The notes under the pieces: generated by a model
Told to the model about the DNA's origin: nothing
Database searches by the model: none
What the model saw: the letters and a program-made list of their open reading frames with translations, nothing else
NCBI GenBank assembly: GCA_005790505.1
Contig: SXUP01000042.1
Location: 108,955-172,954, forward strand
Reading direction: 5' to 3'
Source of the DNA: Actinomycetota bacterium
GTDB lineage: Bacteria; Actinomycetota; Acidimicrobiia; Acidimicrobiales; Ilumatobacteraceae
Length of the DNA: 64,000 nucleotides
Shown: piece after piece, positions 42,972 to 52,297 of the stretch
How positions within the stretch are numbered: position 1 is the stretch's first letter
Layout: each line of letters opens with the position of its first letter
Translations under genes and position numbers: made by a program

Positions 42972-44393
42972 ATGAACAACACAATCAGGGAGAAGGCAAT
43001 GCAGACAATTCCTCAGACAGAAATCTCTCTGATCGCTGGACGTGTTCAATTCGTCCGAGATTCATTTCGTGCCGGATTGACGCGCCCAATCGAGTGGCGA
43101 CGAACCCAGCTGCAGCGCATGATTGCCATGTTGACCGAGCATGAACAGGAATTTTTAGATGCGCTACGACATGATCTTGGAAAACCCACTACCGAGGCAT
43201 TCATTACGGATCTCGCCTTCGTAACTGGCGAGATTAGAGCAATGATAAAAAATCTGCAGAAATGGAATAGACCCGTCCGAGTGGCTTCTCCTCTAGTAAC
43301 AATGCCAGCCAAATCCCGTCTGATGCCAGAACCACTTGGTGTTGTTTTGATTATTGCCCCGTGGAACTATCCAGTGCAGTTGCTTTTGGTACCAGCAGCT
43401 GGAGCAATTGCAGCCGGAAACGCGGTAGTGCTCAAGCCGTCAGAAATATCAGCATCAGTATCAGCTCTGCTAGCGAGGCTGATACCCCAGTATCTTGACC
43501 AAGGAGCTGTTACAACAGTTGAAGGCGGTGTAGCAGAGACAACTGAACTGTTGGACCAACAGTACGATCATATTTTTTATACTGGCAACGGCGTGGTGGG
43601 GCGCGTTGTCATGACTGCCGCTGCCAAAAATCTCACTCCAGTCACCCTGGAATTGGGCGGCAAGAGCCCAGTCATCGTCGATGCGTCGGCCAATGTCGGA
43701 GTTGCCGCTCGGCGAATTGCATGGGGTAAGTGGTTAAATGCTGGGCAAACATGCGTTGCTCCTGACTATGTGCTGGTCCATGAGTCTCTGCAAGACAAGT
43801 TGATATCTGAATTGAAGTCTGTAATTACAGATTTTTATGGGGTAGAACCGCACCATAGCGAGAGTTACGCCCGCATTGTGTCGCCCCACCATTTTGATCG
43901 ACTCAAGGCTTTGCTTCAAGGCTCAACAGTCGCGATAGGGGGTGACTCGATAGCCCAGGATCGCTACATTGCTCCAACGGTTTTGACCAAGGTTGACCCA
44001 TCCTCGGAGGTCATGCAGGAAGAAATCTTCGGTCCGATTTTGCCGATTATTCCGATTGCTGATCTCAATGAAGCGATCAATTTCGTAGCCAACCGACCGC
44101 ACCCGTTGGCGTTGTATGTCTTTGCTGAAAACAAAAAGGCCATCGCCGAAGTACTTGAACGCACTACGGCTGGCGGCGTCACCGTCAATGGAACCATCAT
44201 GCACCTCACTAATCCACGCCTTCCATTTGGTGGGGTCGGAGAGAGCGGCATGGGCGGGTACCACGGCAAGGCAGGAGTTCGAGTTTTTCAGCACCTCAAA
44301 CCAGTGCTACTGCGGGGCACCATGATTGATCCATCAATTGCATATCCACCCTTTACCGAACGCAAGTTGAGGCTTTTTCGCAAGGTGCTGTAG
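42972..44393 (+). CDS. Aldehyde dehydrogenase (ALDH3-like)
   Basis: A 473-residue NAD(P)-dependent aldehyde dehydrogenase. The general base is E227 in LELGG and the nucleophile C261 in GQTCVAPDY; APWNYPVQ (129-136) binds cofactor and MQEEIFGPILPI is the later signature. The absence of the long N-terminal part and the FGGVGESGMGGYHGK ending match the fatty-aldehyde/coniferyl-aldehyde (ALDH3) group. An in-frame ATG at 42999 is an alternative start. It follows DUF2256 and precedes a NUDIX-fold gene by 15 bases. Confidence 0.9.
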   Translation: MNNTIREKAMQTIPQTEISLIAGRVQFVRDSFRAGLTRPIEWRRTQLQRMIAMLTEHEQEFLDALRHDLGKPTTEAFITDLAFVTGEIRAMIKNLQKWNRPVRVASPLVTMPAKSRLMPEPLGVVLIIAPWNYPVQLLLVPAAGAIAAGNAVVLKPSEISASVSALLARLIPQYLDQGAVTTVEGGVAETTELLDQQYDHIFYTGNGVVGRVVMTAAAKNLTPVTLELGGKSPVIVDASANVGVAARRIAWGKWLNAGQTCVAPDYVLVHESLQDKLISELKSVITDFYGVEPHHSESYARIVSPHHFDRLKALLQGSTVAIGGDSIAQDRYIAPTVLTKVDPSSEVMQEEIFGPILPIIPIADLNEAINFVANRPHPLALYVFAENKKAIAEVLERTTAGGVTVNGTIMHLTNPRLPFGGVGESGMGGYHGKAGVRVFQHLKPVLLRGTMIDPSIAYPPFTERKLRLFRKVL

Positions 44394-44408
44394 TAGTTTT
44401 GGTCTCCA

Positions 44409-44945
44409 ATGAGTGACCAAATAGACACCCGTGAAATGTGGCTAACACCAGAAGAAATTGCTGGCGTTCGCAATCAAGTGCCCTTGATTTATGTCGATGC
44501 GGTGCCCGTGCGTGTAGACGCTGATGGCGTCGTAACCCATGTGGGACTGCTCCTGCGTCAAGCGGCTGATGGCAGTATTAGTCGCATGGTGGTGTCAGGA
44601 CGTGTCATGCTCAACGAAAAAATCCGTGATGCCCTCGTGCGCCATCTTGAAAAGGATTTGGGCCCATTGGCTCTACCGCGGATTCCGCCCGAACCATCTC
44701 CGTTCACGGTGGTGGAGTACTTCCAGGACCCGTCTATTTCTGGTTATTACGATCCCCGACACCATGCCGTGAGTTTGGCCTTTGTCGTGCCAGTCACCGG
44801 AGAATGCACGCCAACACAACAGGCACTCGACTTGGTTTGGTTCACACCGCAACAAGCCGTTAGTGATGACGTGCGCAAGGCAATGACGAGCGGTCACGAT
44901 CGTCTGTTGCGCATCGCTCTCGCGTCAGTCGGTCAACTTCCGTAA
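44409..44945 (+). CDS. NUDIX-fold protein (DUF4916 type)
   Basis: A 178-residue protein that I recognise as the actinobacterial NUDIX-related DUF4916 family from WLTPEEIAGVRNQVPLIYVDAVPVR and SPFTVVEYFQDPS. It keeps the Nudix-like strand order, but no classical GX5EX7REUXEEXGU box is visible, so hydrolase activity is uncertain. The gene follows the aldehyde dehydrogenase closely and probably shares its transcript. Confidence 0.7.
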   Translation: MSDQIDTREMWLTPEEIAGVRNQVPLIYVDAVPVRVDADGVVTHVGLLLRQAADGSISRMVVSGRVMLNEKIRDALVRHLEKDLGPLALPRIPPEPSPFTVVEYFQDPSISGYYDPRHHAVSLAFVVPVTGECTPTQQALDLVWFTPQQAVSDDVRKAMTSGHDRLLRIALASVGQLP

Positions 44946-45015
44946 ATCTGATTTGCCATCATCCCCGTTGTGACTATGACCATTTGCAACTAACCCTGTC
45001 ATCTATAATCAAAAT

Positions 45016-45921
45016 GTGCCCCAGAAAGATGCACTTTTCCATGCAGCCGCGGTGTTGCGGACGGCACTCCTGGGTCATGCTACTGAAGCATTTTTTGCCC
45101 GACGCTTGATGGGTCCTGCGCCAACAAATGGTGCAGTAATAGAGAATATTTTGTGCCACGGCAATCATCTTGAGATTGTTTTTGATGACGGAATAGTTAT
45201 GCATTCACAACTGCGTCGAAAAGGGTCATGGCACCTGTATCGCATCGGCGAAAAATGGCACGAACGCAGAAGTAAAGCAGACATTGTTATTGAATTAAGT
45301 GACTCGTTCGCTGTGTGTTTTGGGGCCTTAAGTATCGAGACTTTTAGACAATTTGACCAGCACAGGCACCCTCGCGCAGGGAGAAGTGGGCCCGACATCA
45401 GTCGTGATGGCGCCGATCTTCAAGAGTGCGTCAATCGCATGATCCATTACGACAATCCAGATGCGACAATTTCTGAGACGCTTCTTGATCAGCGCGTTAT
45501 GCGTGGCGTCGGAAATGTTTTTCGTTGTGAGATATTGTGGGCTTGTGGTGTTCACCCGTGGGCACGTATCACCGACCTGCCACAGTCGTCACTTCTTGAC
45601 ATTGTGCGCACAGCAGCTTCACAGGTGCGCGCCAATCTCAATTCTTCGGCTCGGGTAGTTGCGCCACATATTTCGGGTGGACTTGCTGTTTATGCACGCA
45701 ACGGTCACAGATGTTTGCGATGTGGTGACATCATTACGCTTGACAACTCCAGCGCAGATAAGCGACCAGTGTATTGGTGTTCTGGCTGTCAGATCGCTGG
45801 TGAACCATTTCGTGAACTCGACCAATCAGAGCCAATCGCAAAATTGATGGATCCCCATCCAGCCGCTGTGCTTTTTATGACGGATTTTTTTCGCAACCGT
45901 GAGGCGCCCGTCGGCCTTTAA
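45016..45921 (+). CDS. Nei/Fpg-family DNA glycosylase homologue with altered active site
   Basis: A 301-residue protein with Nei/Fpg layout: N-terminal beta sandwich, helix-two-turn-helix (about 153-180, LLDQRVMRGVGNVFRCE) and a C-terminal zinc finger (C233, C236, C255, C258). Normal enzymes begin Pro-Glu after Met; here the start is VPQKD, so P2 is kept but the catalytic Glu3 is Gln. The conserved lysine of the GKHL loop is Asn50 (HGNHLEI). The finger arginine is kept (KRPVYWC). It may be a DNA-binding or structure-specific homologue, or an enzyme with changed chemistry. The GTG start fixes P2 in place. Confidence 0.82.
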   Translation: MPQKDALFHAAAVLRTALLGHATEAFFARRLMGPAPTNGAVIENILCHGNHLEIVFDDGIVMHSQLRRKGSWHLYRIGEKWHERRSKADIVIELSDSFAVCFGALSIETFRQFDQHRHPRAGRSGPDISRDGADLQECVNRMIHYDNPDATISETLLDQRVMRGVGNVFRCEILWACGVHPWARITDLPQSSLLDIVRTAASQVRANLNSSARVVAPHISGGLAVYARNGHRCLRCGDIITLDNSSADKRPVYWCSGCQIAGEPFRELDQSEPIAKLMDPHPAAVLFMTDFFRNREAPVGL

Positions 45922-45924
45922 AAA

Positions 45925-46308
45925 TTAAGCGTTACCCATAACCCGGTCAATGATGATTTCAATGGCAACTCGATCTGGGCGAACTTTTGGCTCTTGGTAC
46001 CGACTTGCATAGGCATTCACGGCGGTGGCGACTCGATCTGGATCTGATGTTGCACTTATCGTCCCCTCAAGGGTCAGCCACCGACCTCCATCTACTTGAC
46101 TCACCGCGGCGCGACCACCGCGACGCGCATTGCGAACTTTAGTGCAGTTATCAAAAGTTATTATCCGCACGAGATTTTCCGTTGCATCAAAACTAAAACC
46201 TACTGGGACAACATGAGGAGAACCATCTGCACGCAATGTGGTGAGAGACGCCAAGTGGCGCTCAGACAAAAATGCGAGCATTGATGGAGTCAATTCAGAT
46301 GGGGTCAT
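45925..46308 (-). CDS. PPOX-class F420-type oxidoreductase
   Basis: A 127-residue split-barrel flavin/F420-binding protein (pyridoxamine-phosphate-oxidase-like). The pattern LASLTTLRADGSPHVVPVGFSFD and TKVRNARRGGRAAVSQVDG is typical of the small mycobacterial F420-dependent PPOX group (Rv1155/Rv2074 type). Substrate unknown. Its stop is three bases from that of the convergent Nei-like gene. It lies 27 bases after the FtsX permease gene on the same strand. Confidence 0.82.
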   Translation of the reverse strand: MTPSELTPSMLAFLSERHLASLTTLRADGSPHVVPVGFSFDATENLVRIITFDNCTKVRNARRGGRAAVSQVDGGRWLTLEGTISATSDPDRVATAVNAYASRYQEPKVRPDRVAIEIIIDRVMGNA

Positions 46309-46335
46309 AAAAGGGGAGGATCGTAGGGAAACTTG

Positions 46336-48888
46336 TCATGTCATCGCCAGCGCATCTAACAGGTCCACTTGCGTCGCTTTGCGTGCCGGATAGGCCGCGG
46401 CAATCACACCAACAATGAAGGACAAAATCAATATCACGAGTGTTCCTGATGTGGGGACCGTAAAACGTTTGATTCCTTGATCTCGCAGTGAAAAAATAAC
46501 AACCCATCCAAGTCCCAATCCGAGCAGGATGCCCGTTACGGCTCCGAGAAGCGATGTAATCACGCTTTCATAGCGCACAGTTGTTCGCACTTGAGACTTT
46601 GTCATTCCAACAGCACGCATCAGACCGATTTCACGTTGGCGTTCGTGTACCGACAACAACAAAGTGATGATAATCCCAACTATTGCAATAATTACGGAGA
46701 GAAATAGGAGTCCATAGATCAGTCCCAATAATTGATTGACCTGTGACGCTTGCCGCTCTATGTATTCAGATTTGCTGAGTAATTTTCCGGTGCCGTATTT
46801 CTTGATGATAGATTCAAGTGATTCTCGGATACTTGAGTCCTTTGCGCCATCTTTTTTGAGAACAAATATTGCAGCATCAAATCTACTTACGGCTGTTCCG
46901 ACAAAAAGTTCACGACTTACGGTAAAACCACCAGCCAATTGATCTCGTACATAAATGCCCTGCACAATAAGGTCATATTTTGATCCGTCAGAAAGTGAAA
47001 CAATCACGGTCGAGCCCTCAACAAGGGAATTATTTAGTGCAGTTTTTTCGCTCACAAATATGCCATTTTTTGTGAGGACCTGAGGTGATTTGTTGATTAA
47101 TCCAATATCAAAAATGCCATCAATTGTCTTTGGATCAATTACCGTGACAAATTTACTCTCGTTTTCTCCGCCCAATTCAACATTGGCAAGAGATACCCCT
47201 AATCCAGAGGCCCGCTGTACTTCTGGAAGTGCGTTGATGTCATCTGCAAGTGAAGGACTGAATCCACCAAAGAATCTGTCATCGGCGTTGATTGCGAAAT
47301 CGCCCGTGAACTGTTTGCCAAAGATGTCAGTGATCTCGGCTCTGATGGTAGAGGCAAGTACGGTAACTGCCATTACAAGCGCTACGCCAATTAAAACCGG
47401 TGCCGCCGTGCGAGATGTGCGCTTTGGGTTTCTTGCCGCATTCTGTCGTGCCATCGTGCCTGTGATCCCACGCAGACGAGCGGCGGGTCGGCCAATAAAT
47501 AGGCTTATCGGACGCGCAACAGCGGGGCCTGCAATCAGCACCGCAATAAAAACCAACAGAATTGCGATCCCCAATAAAACATTGTCGGCGCCCTGGATAA
47601 CTGCAAGCAAAACTCCAAGACCAGCAGTAGCAAAGGCGAGAGCAACGCCGACGCGACGACCAATAGACCCAGCAGTATCAAGCGCGGTACTCCGCATGGC
47701 AGCTAGTGGCGGTACCTTGCCGGCCCGAAGAGCGGGCAAGATCGCAGAAATAACAGTGACCACCATTCCAACAATTAACACCGTGCTAATTGTTTGTTGA
47801 GTGAACACTAGTTTGCCAGGAGGAAGTTCTATCCCGGTCACGCGCAGTAATGCACTGAGCCCTTGAGCCAAAAGTACTCCCGCAAAAAGACCGGTGATTG
47901 ATCCAACAATTCCGACAGCAATCGCCTCAATCAGCATCGCCTGAGTAATTTGTCGTTTGCTTGCTCCGATTGCGCGGAAAAGGGCATTTTCACGTTGTCG
48001 CTGCGCTGCCGTAATCGAAAACACATTGTAAATGACAAAACAACCAACACCGAGAGCGATGAACGAAAAAACACTAAGCAATGTCGAGAAAAATGATAGA
48101 CCCTCACCCACATCATTTTGAGTTTCCTGAGTGATTTGTGCACCAGTAAGCGTTTCAATGTTTAGGTCGTTGGGCAGAGATGCTGTAATTTTGTCGGCAA
48201 GAGCATCGTCGCTCAGCGTGCCATCGCCTTGTAATAAAACTGCATCAACGTACCCAGATTTTGTCAGGAATTCTGATGCAGTTTTGATATCAAACAGGGC
48301 AAATGTTGCGCCTCCGGGGGCTCGGACATCGCCATATCGGGCGATGCCGACCAACTTAAAAGCACGACTCCCGCCTGCAGCGACAACTTTGACAGTGTCT
48401 CCGATGTTGAATTTCTCTTTTTTAGCAGTGACATCGTCTATCGCGAGTTCGTCAGGCTTTGCCGGTAATACACCTCTAGAAATTACCCAAAGTTCACCTT
48501 TGTAATCTGAGATTGACGATCCAAACGTTGGAGGTCCGATTCCACTTTCTCCGACGGGTTTACCATCTTTGCCAATAATGCGGGCAAAGGCTTGGATATT
48601 TCCAGCAGCACCACTGACGCCTGGAATATTTCGAACTAGGTCAATAGTAGAAATTGGAATGAACTGACGCTCTTCTTGCCCAAAGCCAGCATCTATAACT
48701 TTACTGGAGCGAACGTATCCATCCGTGTTTTTGTAAATATCAGCAAACAACTGATCGAACGTGGTGGTGAGTGTGTCAGAAAAAATATATGTTCCAGAAA
48801 GAAAAGCTGTTCCCAAAACCACGGCTATTGAAGTTAAAAAAAGTCTCGCTTTACGCGCCAAGACGCCTTTGAGGGCAACATGAAACAT
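46336..48888 (-). CDS. FtsX/MacB-type ABC permease
   Basis: An 850-residue permease with an N-terminal helix (about 15-37), a large extracytoplasmic domain, then two FtsX cores (about 265-390 and 725-845) separated by further helices and a second extracytoplasmic domain. ENALFRAIGASKRQI and EIGLMRAVGMTKSQV are the paired motifs facing the ATPase. This two-core form (LolCE/YknZ-like in style) in actinobacteria exports lipids, peptides or antibiotics, or acts as a mechanotransmitter. It follows the ATPase gene by four bases. Confidence 0.87.
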   Translation of the reverse strand: MFHVALKGVLARKARLFLTSIAVVLGTAFLSGTYIFSDTLTTTFDQLFADIYKNTDGYVRSSKVIDAGFGQEERQFIPISTIDLVRNIPGVSGAAGNIQAFARIIGKDGKPVGESGIGPPTFGSSISDYKGELWVISRGVLPAKPDELAIDDVTAKKEKFNIGDTVKVVAAGGSRAFKLVGIARYGDVRAPGGATFALFDIKTASEFLTKSGYVDAVLLQGDGTLSDDALADKITASLPNDLNIETLTGAQITQETQNDVGEGLSFFSTLLSVFSFIALGVGCFVIYNVFSITAAQRQRENALFRAIGASKRQITQAMLIEAIAVGIVGSITGLFAGVLLAQGLSALLRVTGIELPPGKLVFTQQTISTVLIVGMVVTVISAILPALRAGKVPPLAAMRSTALDTAGSIGRRVGVALAFATAGLGVLLAVIQGADNVLLGIAILLVFIAVLIAGPAVARPISLFIGRPAARLRGITGTMARQNAARNPKRTSRTAAPVLIGVALVMAVTVLASTIRAEITDIFGKQFTGDFAINADDRFFGGFSPSLADDINALPEVQRASGLGVSLANVELGGENESKFVTVIDPKTIDGIFDIGLINKSPQVLTKNGIFVSEKTALNNSLVEGSTVIVSLSDGSKYDLIVQGIYVRDQLAGGFTVSRELFVGTAVSRFDAAIFVLKKDGAKDSSIRESLESIIKKYGTGKLLSKSEYIERQASQVNQLLGLIYGLLFLSVIIAIVGIIITLLLSVHERQREIGLMRAVGMTKSQVRTTVRYESVITSLLGAVTGILLGLGLGWVVIFSLRDQGIKRFTVPTSGTLVILILSFIVGVIAAAYPARKATQVDLLDALAMT

Positions 48889-48892
48889 TGCT

Positions 48893-49639
48893 CTAATTGC
48901 CGAGGCTCTTCATGCGATCCAGAACCTTTGCCGCGCTGGGTTCAAGCATCTCATCAACTATTTTTCCATCAGCCAGAAAAATTATGCGATCAGCAAATGC
49001 AGCAGACAAAGGGTCGTGGGTGACCATCACGATTGTTTGCCCCAGTTCATCAACTGCGCGGCGCATAAAGGTCAGGATTTCCGTACCAGTGGTGCTATCA
49101 ACATTTCCAGTTGGCTCGTCTGCAAAGATGATTCTCGGTTGCGTTGCCAAGGCTCTCGCAACAGCAACGCGTTGCTGTTGTCCGCCTGATAATTCACTTG
49201 GGCGATGGGTGAGTCGATTGGACAAACCAACCGTGTCAATTACTTTTTTAATCCACTCTGAATCACCAGTCTTGTTTCCGAGCAACAAAGGGAGAAGAAT
49301 ATTCTCTTCTGCGCTGAGAGTCGGCACCAAATTAAAAGCTTGAAAAATAAAGCCAACTCGCTCGCGTCGCATAAGAGTGAGTTCTTTATCGGTAAGGGTT
49401 GATAAATCAAGCCCGTCAATCAGGACGCTGCCAGAGGTGAGTTGGTCAAGCCCTGCAATGCAATGCATAAGGGTGGATTTTCCAGATCCACTCGGTCCCA
49501 TGATGGCAGTGAACTGTCCTGAGGCAAAATCAACTGAAATATCATTGAGGGCATAGATGACTTCATCACCCGAGCCGTATTGCTTGATGGCATGTTTTGC
49601 AGCCGCAGCGACGGAATCTTTCACAATAGGGAATTCCAC
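48893..49639 (-). CDS. MacB/LolD-type ABC ATPase
   Basis: A 248-residue ATPase with Walker A GPSGSGKS, signature LSGGQQQRVAVARAL, Walker B IIFADEPTGNVDS and switch histidine in VTHDP. The DEPTGNVDS form marks the MacB/LolD/FtsE group that works with FtsX-fold permeases. GTG at 49639 is chosen: longer readings run into the peroxiredoxin gene and add unrelated residues. The ribosome site is weak (AGGA close to the codon). Confidence 0.88.
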   Translation of the reverse strand: MEFPIVKDSVAAAAKHAIKQYGSGDEVIYALNDISVDFASGQFTAIMGPSGSGKSTLMHCIAGLDQLTSGSVLIDGLDLSTLTDKELTLMRRERVGFIFQAFNLVPTLSAEENILLPLLLGNKTGDSEWIKKVIDTVGLSNRLTHRPSELSGGQQQRVAVARALATQPRIIFADEPTGNVDSTTGTEILTFMRRAVDELGQTIVMVTHDPLSAAFADRIIFLADGKIVDEMLEPSAAKVLDRMKSLGN

Positions 49640-49698
49640 ATTCCTATCGTATGTCCTGAAGTTAAAAAATGGACAAGATACAAAGGACGAGTGACTTA

Positions 49699-50334
49699 TT
49701 ATTGGGTCGGCTGGGCAAGCACCCGCAGATAAGGCTTTACTGTTTTCCATCCTTGTGGAAACAATTTTTTAGCCTCTTCATCGGTCACGACGGCCCCGAT
49801 GATTACGTCGCCACCATTTTCCCAATTTGCTGGGGTAGCAACTTTAAATTTTGCAGTCAACTGCAGCGAATCAATCACCCGTAAAATTTCATCAAAGTTA
49901 CGCCCAGTTGACGCGGGGTAGGTGAGAGTGAGTTTGATTTTCTTATCTGGTCCAATAATGAAAACTGAGCGAACAGTCATCGTGTCGCTTGCATTTGGAT
50001 GAATCATGTCGTATAAGTTGCTGACCGTCCGATCTGGGTCGCCGATCATCGGGAAATTAACAGCAGTTCCTTGAGTCTCTGCAATGTCGGTTTCCCACTT
50101 CTCATGGGAGTCCACCGAGTCCACAGAGAGACCGATAACTTTTACATTGCGCCGGTCAAACTCTGGCTTTATCTTGGCGACATAGCCCAGCTCAGTTGTG
50201 CAGACTGGCGTAAAATCTTTGGGGTGGCTAAAAAGCACTCCCCATGAGTCTCCTAACCAATCATGAAACGAGATCGAACCTTGGGTGGTGTCGGCTTTAA
50301 AATCTGGTGCAACGTCTCCGAGGCGAACGTTCAT
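49699..50334 (-). CDS. 1-Cys (Prx6-type) peroxiredoxin
   Basis: A 211-residue peroxiredoxin. The peroxidatic cysteine is C45 in HPKDFTPVCTTELG. There is no resolving cysteine, and the C-terminal extension with TPANWENGGDVII is typical of the Prx6/1-Cys group. It reduces hydrogen peroxide and organic peroxides. A clear AAGGAG lies five bases before the ATG. It is divergent from folD across a 165-base region. Confidence 0.9.
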   Translation of the reverse strand: MNVRLGDVAPDFKADTTQGSISFHDWLGDSWGVLFSHPKDFTPVCTTELGYVAKIKPEFDRRNVKVIGLSVDSVDSHEKWETDIAETQGTAVNFPMIGDPDRTVSNLYDMIHPNASDTMTVRSVFIIGPDKKIKLTLTYPASTGRNFDEILRVIDSLQLTAKFKVATPANWENGGDVIIGAVVTDEEAKKLFPQGWKTVKPYLRVLAQPTQ

Positions 50335-50425
50335 AATGTCTCCTTAGTAAAAGGTCTTGTGGTGGGGTATTTGACTTAACGGGTTTTACAAACTCGCAAT
50401 ATCTAAGGATAAGGGCAGAAAGATA

Positions 50426-50475
50426 AAACCTGACCAATTGAGTCGGGTTTATTGAATTTTTCCCCGTGGTTGGGG
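50426..50475 (+). promoter_or_regulatory. Structured leader upstream of folD
   Basis: aaacctgac (50426-50434) pairs with gtcgggttt (50442-50450; one G-T pair), followed by the T-rich attgaattttt, as in an intrinsic terminator or attenuator. Just downstream cccc (50462-50465) can pair with gggg (50472-50475), and that G-run could instead pair with the following tccc. The region precedes folD (50500) on the same strand. Regulation is inferred only from shape. Confidence 0.35.
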
Positions 50476-50499
50476 ATCAGTCCCTACTAGCCTTTATAT

Positions 50500-51363
50500 A
50501 TGGCTACTGAAGACGGAATCATAATGGACGGCAAAGTGGTGCGAGATGCCCTCTTGGCAGGTCTAAGAGACCAAATAATGGCCGCTGGGACCCCTGCTAT
50601 CACCTTGGCCACAGTGTTGGTAGGTGACGACGGTCCGAGTCGCAAATATGTGGGTAGCAAGCACAAGCAAGCCCAGTCCATTGGTATGAAATCAGTAGGC
50701 GTGGATCTGCCTGCCACGGCGACGCAGGCCGAGGTGGAATCAGCCGTAAAAAATCTTGTTGATGATGTCGCGGTGCACGGAATTCTGGTTCAGATTCCGC
50801 TGCCAGCGAATCTCAATGAAGAGTCAGTGCTAGACCTGCTTCCGGCAGCAAAAGATGTCGATGGTCTAACGACAGCTTCACTAGGACGTCTTGTGCGTGG
50901 CATTGACGGACATATTGGGTGCACTCCGCTGGGCGTCATGCGCTTGCTTGAGTTTTATGGCATCACCACATCTGGCAAACGAGCAGTTGTGGTCGGACGT
51001 TCGACGCTTGTGGGATATCCCTTATCAATCCTGCTCGCAAGAAAAGGAATCGACTGTACCGTTACTCTCGCTCATTCACGCACACCTAACTTGGCAGCAG
51101 TCTGTCGCGAAGCGGATATTCTGATTTCGGCAACCGGAATGGCACGCAGCATAACCTCAGAATTCGTAAAGCCAGGAGCGTGCGTTGTTGATGTTGGCAT
51201 CTCGCGAACCGAAAGTGGAATCGTGGGTGATGTTGATTTTGAAGCAGTAAAAAAAGTTGCCGGATTTGTCACCCCAATGCCAGGTGGCACAGGAGTAATG
51301 ACTGTTGCGTGTTTGCTGGAAAACACATTGAGTGCCGCACGCATGCAGGGTGTCGCGATTTAA
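50500..51363 (+). CDS. folD: FolD methylene-THF dehydrogenase/cyclohydrolase
   Basis: A 287-residue bifunctional enzyme that makes 10-formyl-THF, the one-carbon donor for PurN. Y50 and K54 in KYVGSKHKQA are active-site positions; KDVDGL, CTPLGVMRLL, VVVGRSTLVGYP and TPMPGGTGVMT are family signatures. The start at 50500 gives the usual short N-terminal segment; ATG at 50524 is another possibility, and no ribosome site precedes either. Convergent with the DUF1295 gene, stops three bases apart. Confidence 0.92.
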   Translation: MATEDGIIMDGKVVRDALLAGLRDQIMAAGTPAITLATVLVGDDGPSRKYVGSKHKQAQSIGMKSVGVDLPATATQAEVESAVKNLVDDVAVHGILVQIPLPANLNEESVLDLLPAAKDVDGLTTASLGRLVRGIDGHIGCTPLGVMRLLEFYGITTSGKRAVVVGRSTLVGYPLSILLARKGIDCTVTLAHSRTPNLAAVCREADILISATGMARSITSEFVKPGACVVDVGISRTESGIVGDVDFEAVKKVAGFVTPMPGGTGVMTVACLLENTLSAARMQGVAI

Positions 51364-51366
51364 GTG

Positions 51367-52254
51367 CTACTTACGGTTGAATATTTGTCGACCAATCGGC
51401 AGGATGGCTGGAAGTTCGCGCATCAGTACGTCGTATCCTGGCCGTCGTTGCTCGGATCGTTTGTCCATCATTGGCACTGAAGCGGTGCGTAGCAATAAGG
51501 TCATTGTGGCTGGTCCAATCAGCGTCCACCACCAAGACGCCGGATGACCAGCAACACCGAAGCACCAGATTCCCCACCAGACGCACAGTTCTCCGAAGTA
51601 ATTTGGATGACGCGAAAGCGACCATAACCCACTCCGACAGGGTGCTTTTGATTCGGCACGGTGTGTCCGTAGTTGTGCATCGGCAACCAACTCGATAATT
51701 GCACCACCAACAATCAGGACAACAGAGACAGCATCAAGCAGATTTACTTCATTAGTGCCAAGAGTAAGTGCGGCGTAGAAACCAAGACAAGCGGTCCATA
51801 CCTGAAGGGTGGGAAACAGATGAACCACCGTCAAATTGACGGCCCACCAGGGCAATCCAGTATCTTCTTTCATTTGTGTGTAACGCCAATCTTCATGTTT
51901 GAATCCTGGCCAATTGCGAGCCCAGTTCGATGTCAGTCGAAGGCCCCAAATAGAGACACAGATCAACACTAAGACAACCCGGGTACCGGGAATGTTGGTG
52001 CCTCGAACTGCGAATCCCCATGCAATGAGGATTGGTGCAGTACTCCAATAAGCGTCGTACAAACTGCCGTTATGAACCATGCACGAAATCAAAAAAATGA
52101 TCGCGGTTGCGGCAAGGTCAGTCACCAGCGTGGCAACGAGTGGGTGCGAGTTGCTAAAAAGTGGGAACAACCCGATGGCGACACCGATTAAGGCGGTGTA
52201 TACCGCCGCCACGATTGCTAGTGCTCGACTTTGTGATAGTTCAATTATTCCCAT
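51367..52254 (-). CDS. DUF1295 (steroid 5-alpha-reductase-like) membrane protein
   Basis: A 295-residue membrane protein with about seven helices. The C-terminal SGLWSLSRHPNYFGE and GYDVLMRELP segments are the nucleotide-binding signature shared by DUF1295, steroid 5-alpha reductases and isoprenylcysteine methyltransferase-like proteins. It probably reduces or modifies a lipid, but the substrate is unknown. It is divergent from the subtilase gene 43 bases away. Confidence 0.83.
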   Translation of the reverse strand: MGIIELSQSRALAIVAAVYTALIGVAIGLFPLFSNSHPLVATLVTDLAATAIIFLISCMVHNGSLYDAYWSTAPILIAWGFAVRGTNIPGTRVVLVLICVSIWGLRLTSNWARNWPGFKHEDWRYTQMKEDTGLPWWAVNLTVVHLFPTLQVWTACLGFYAALTLGTNEVNLLDAVSVVLIVGGAIIELVADAQLRTHRAESKAPCRSGLWSLSRHPNYFGELCVWWGIWCFGVAGHPASWWWTLIGPATMTLLLRTASVPMMDKRSEQRRPGYDVLMRELPAILPIGRQIFNRK

Positions 52255-52297
52255 GCCCTGAGGCTAGTAAAAAGGGGGGTCGGTATAGGCTGATGGC

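Noticed and set aside
47090..47800. Plus-strand frame of 236 codons inside the FtsX permease gene
   Set aside because: Antisense to a clear permease core, low-complexity composition and no family signature.
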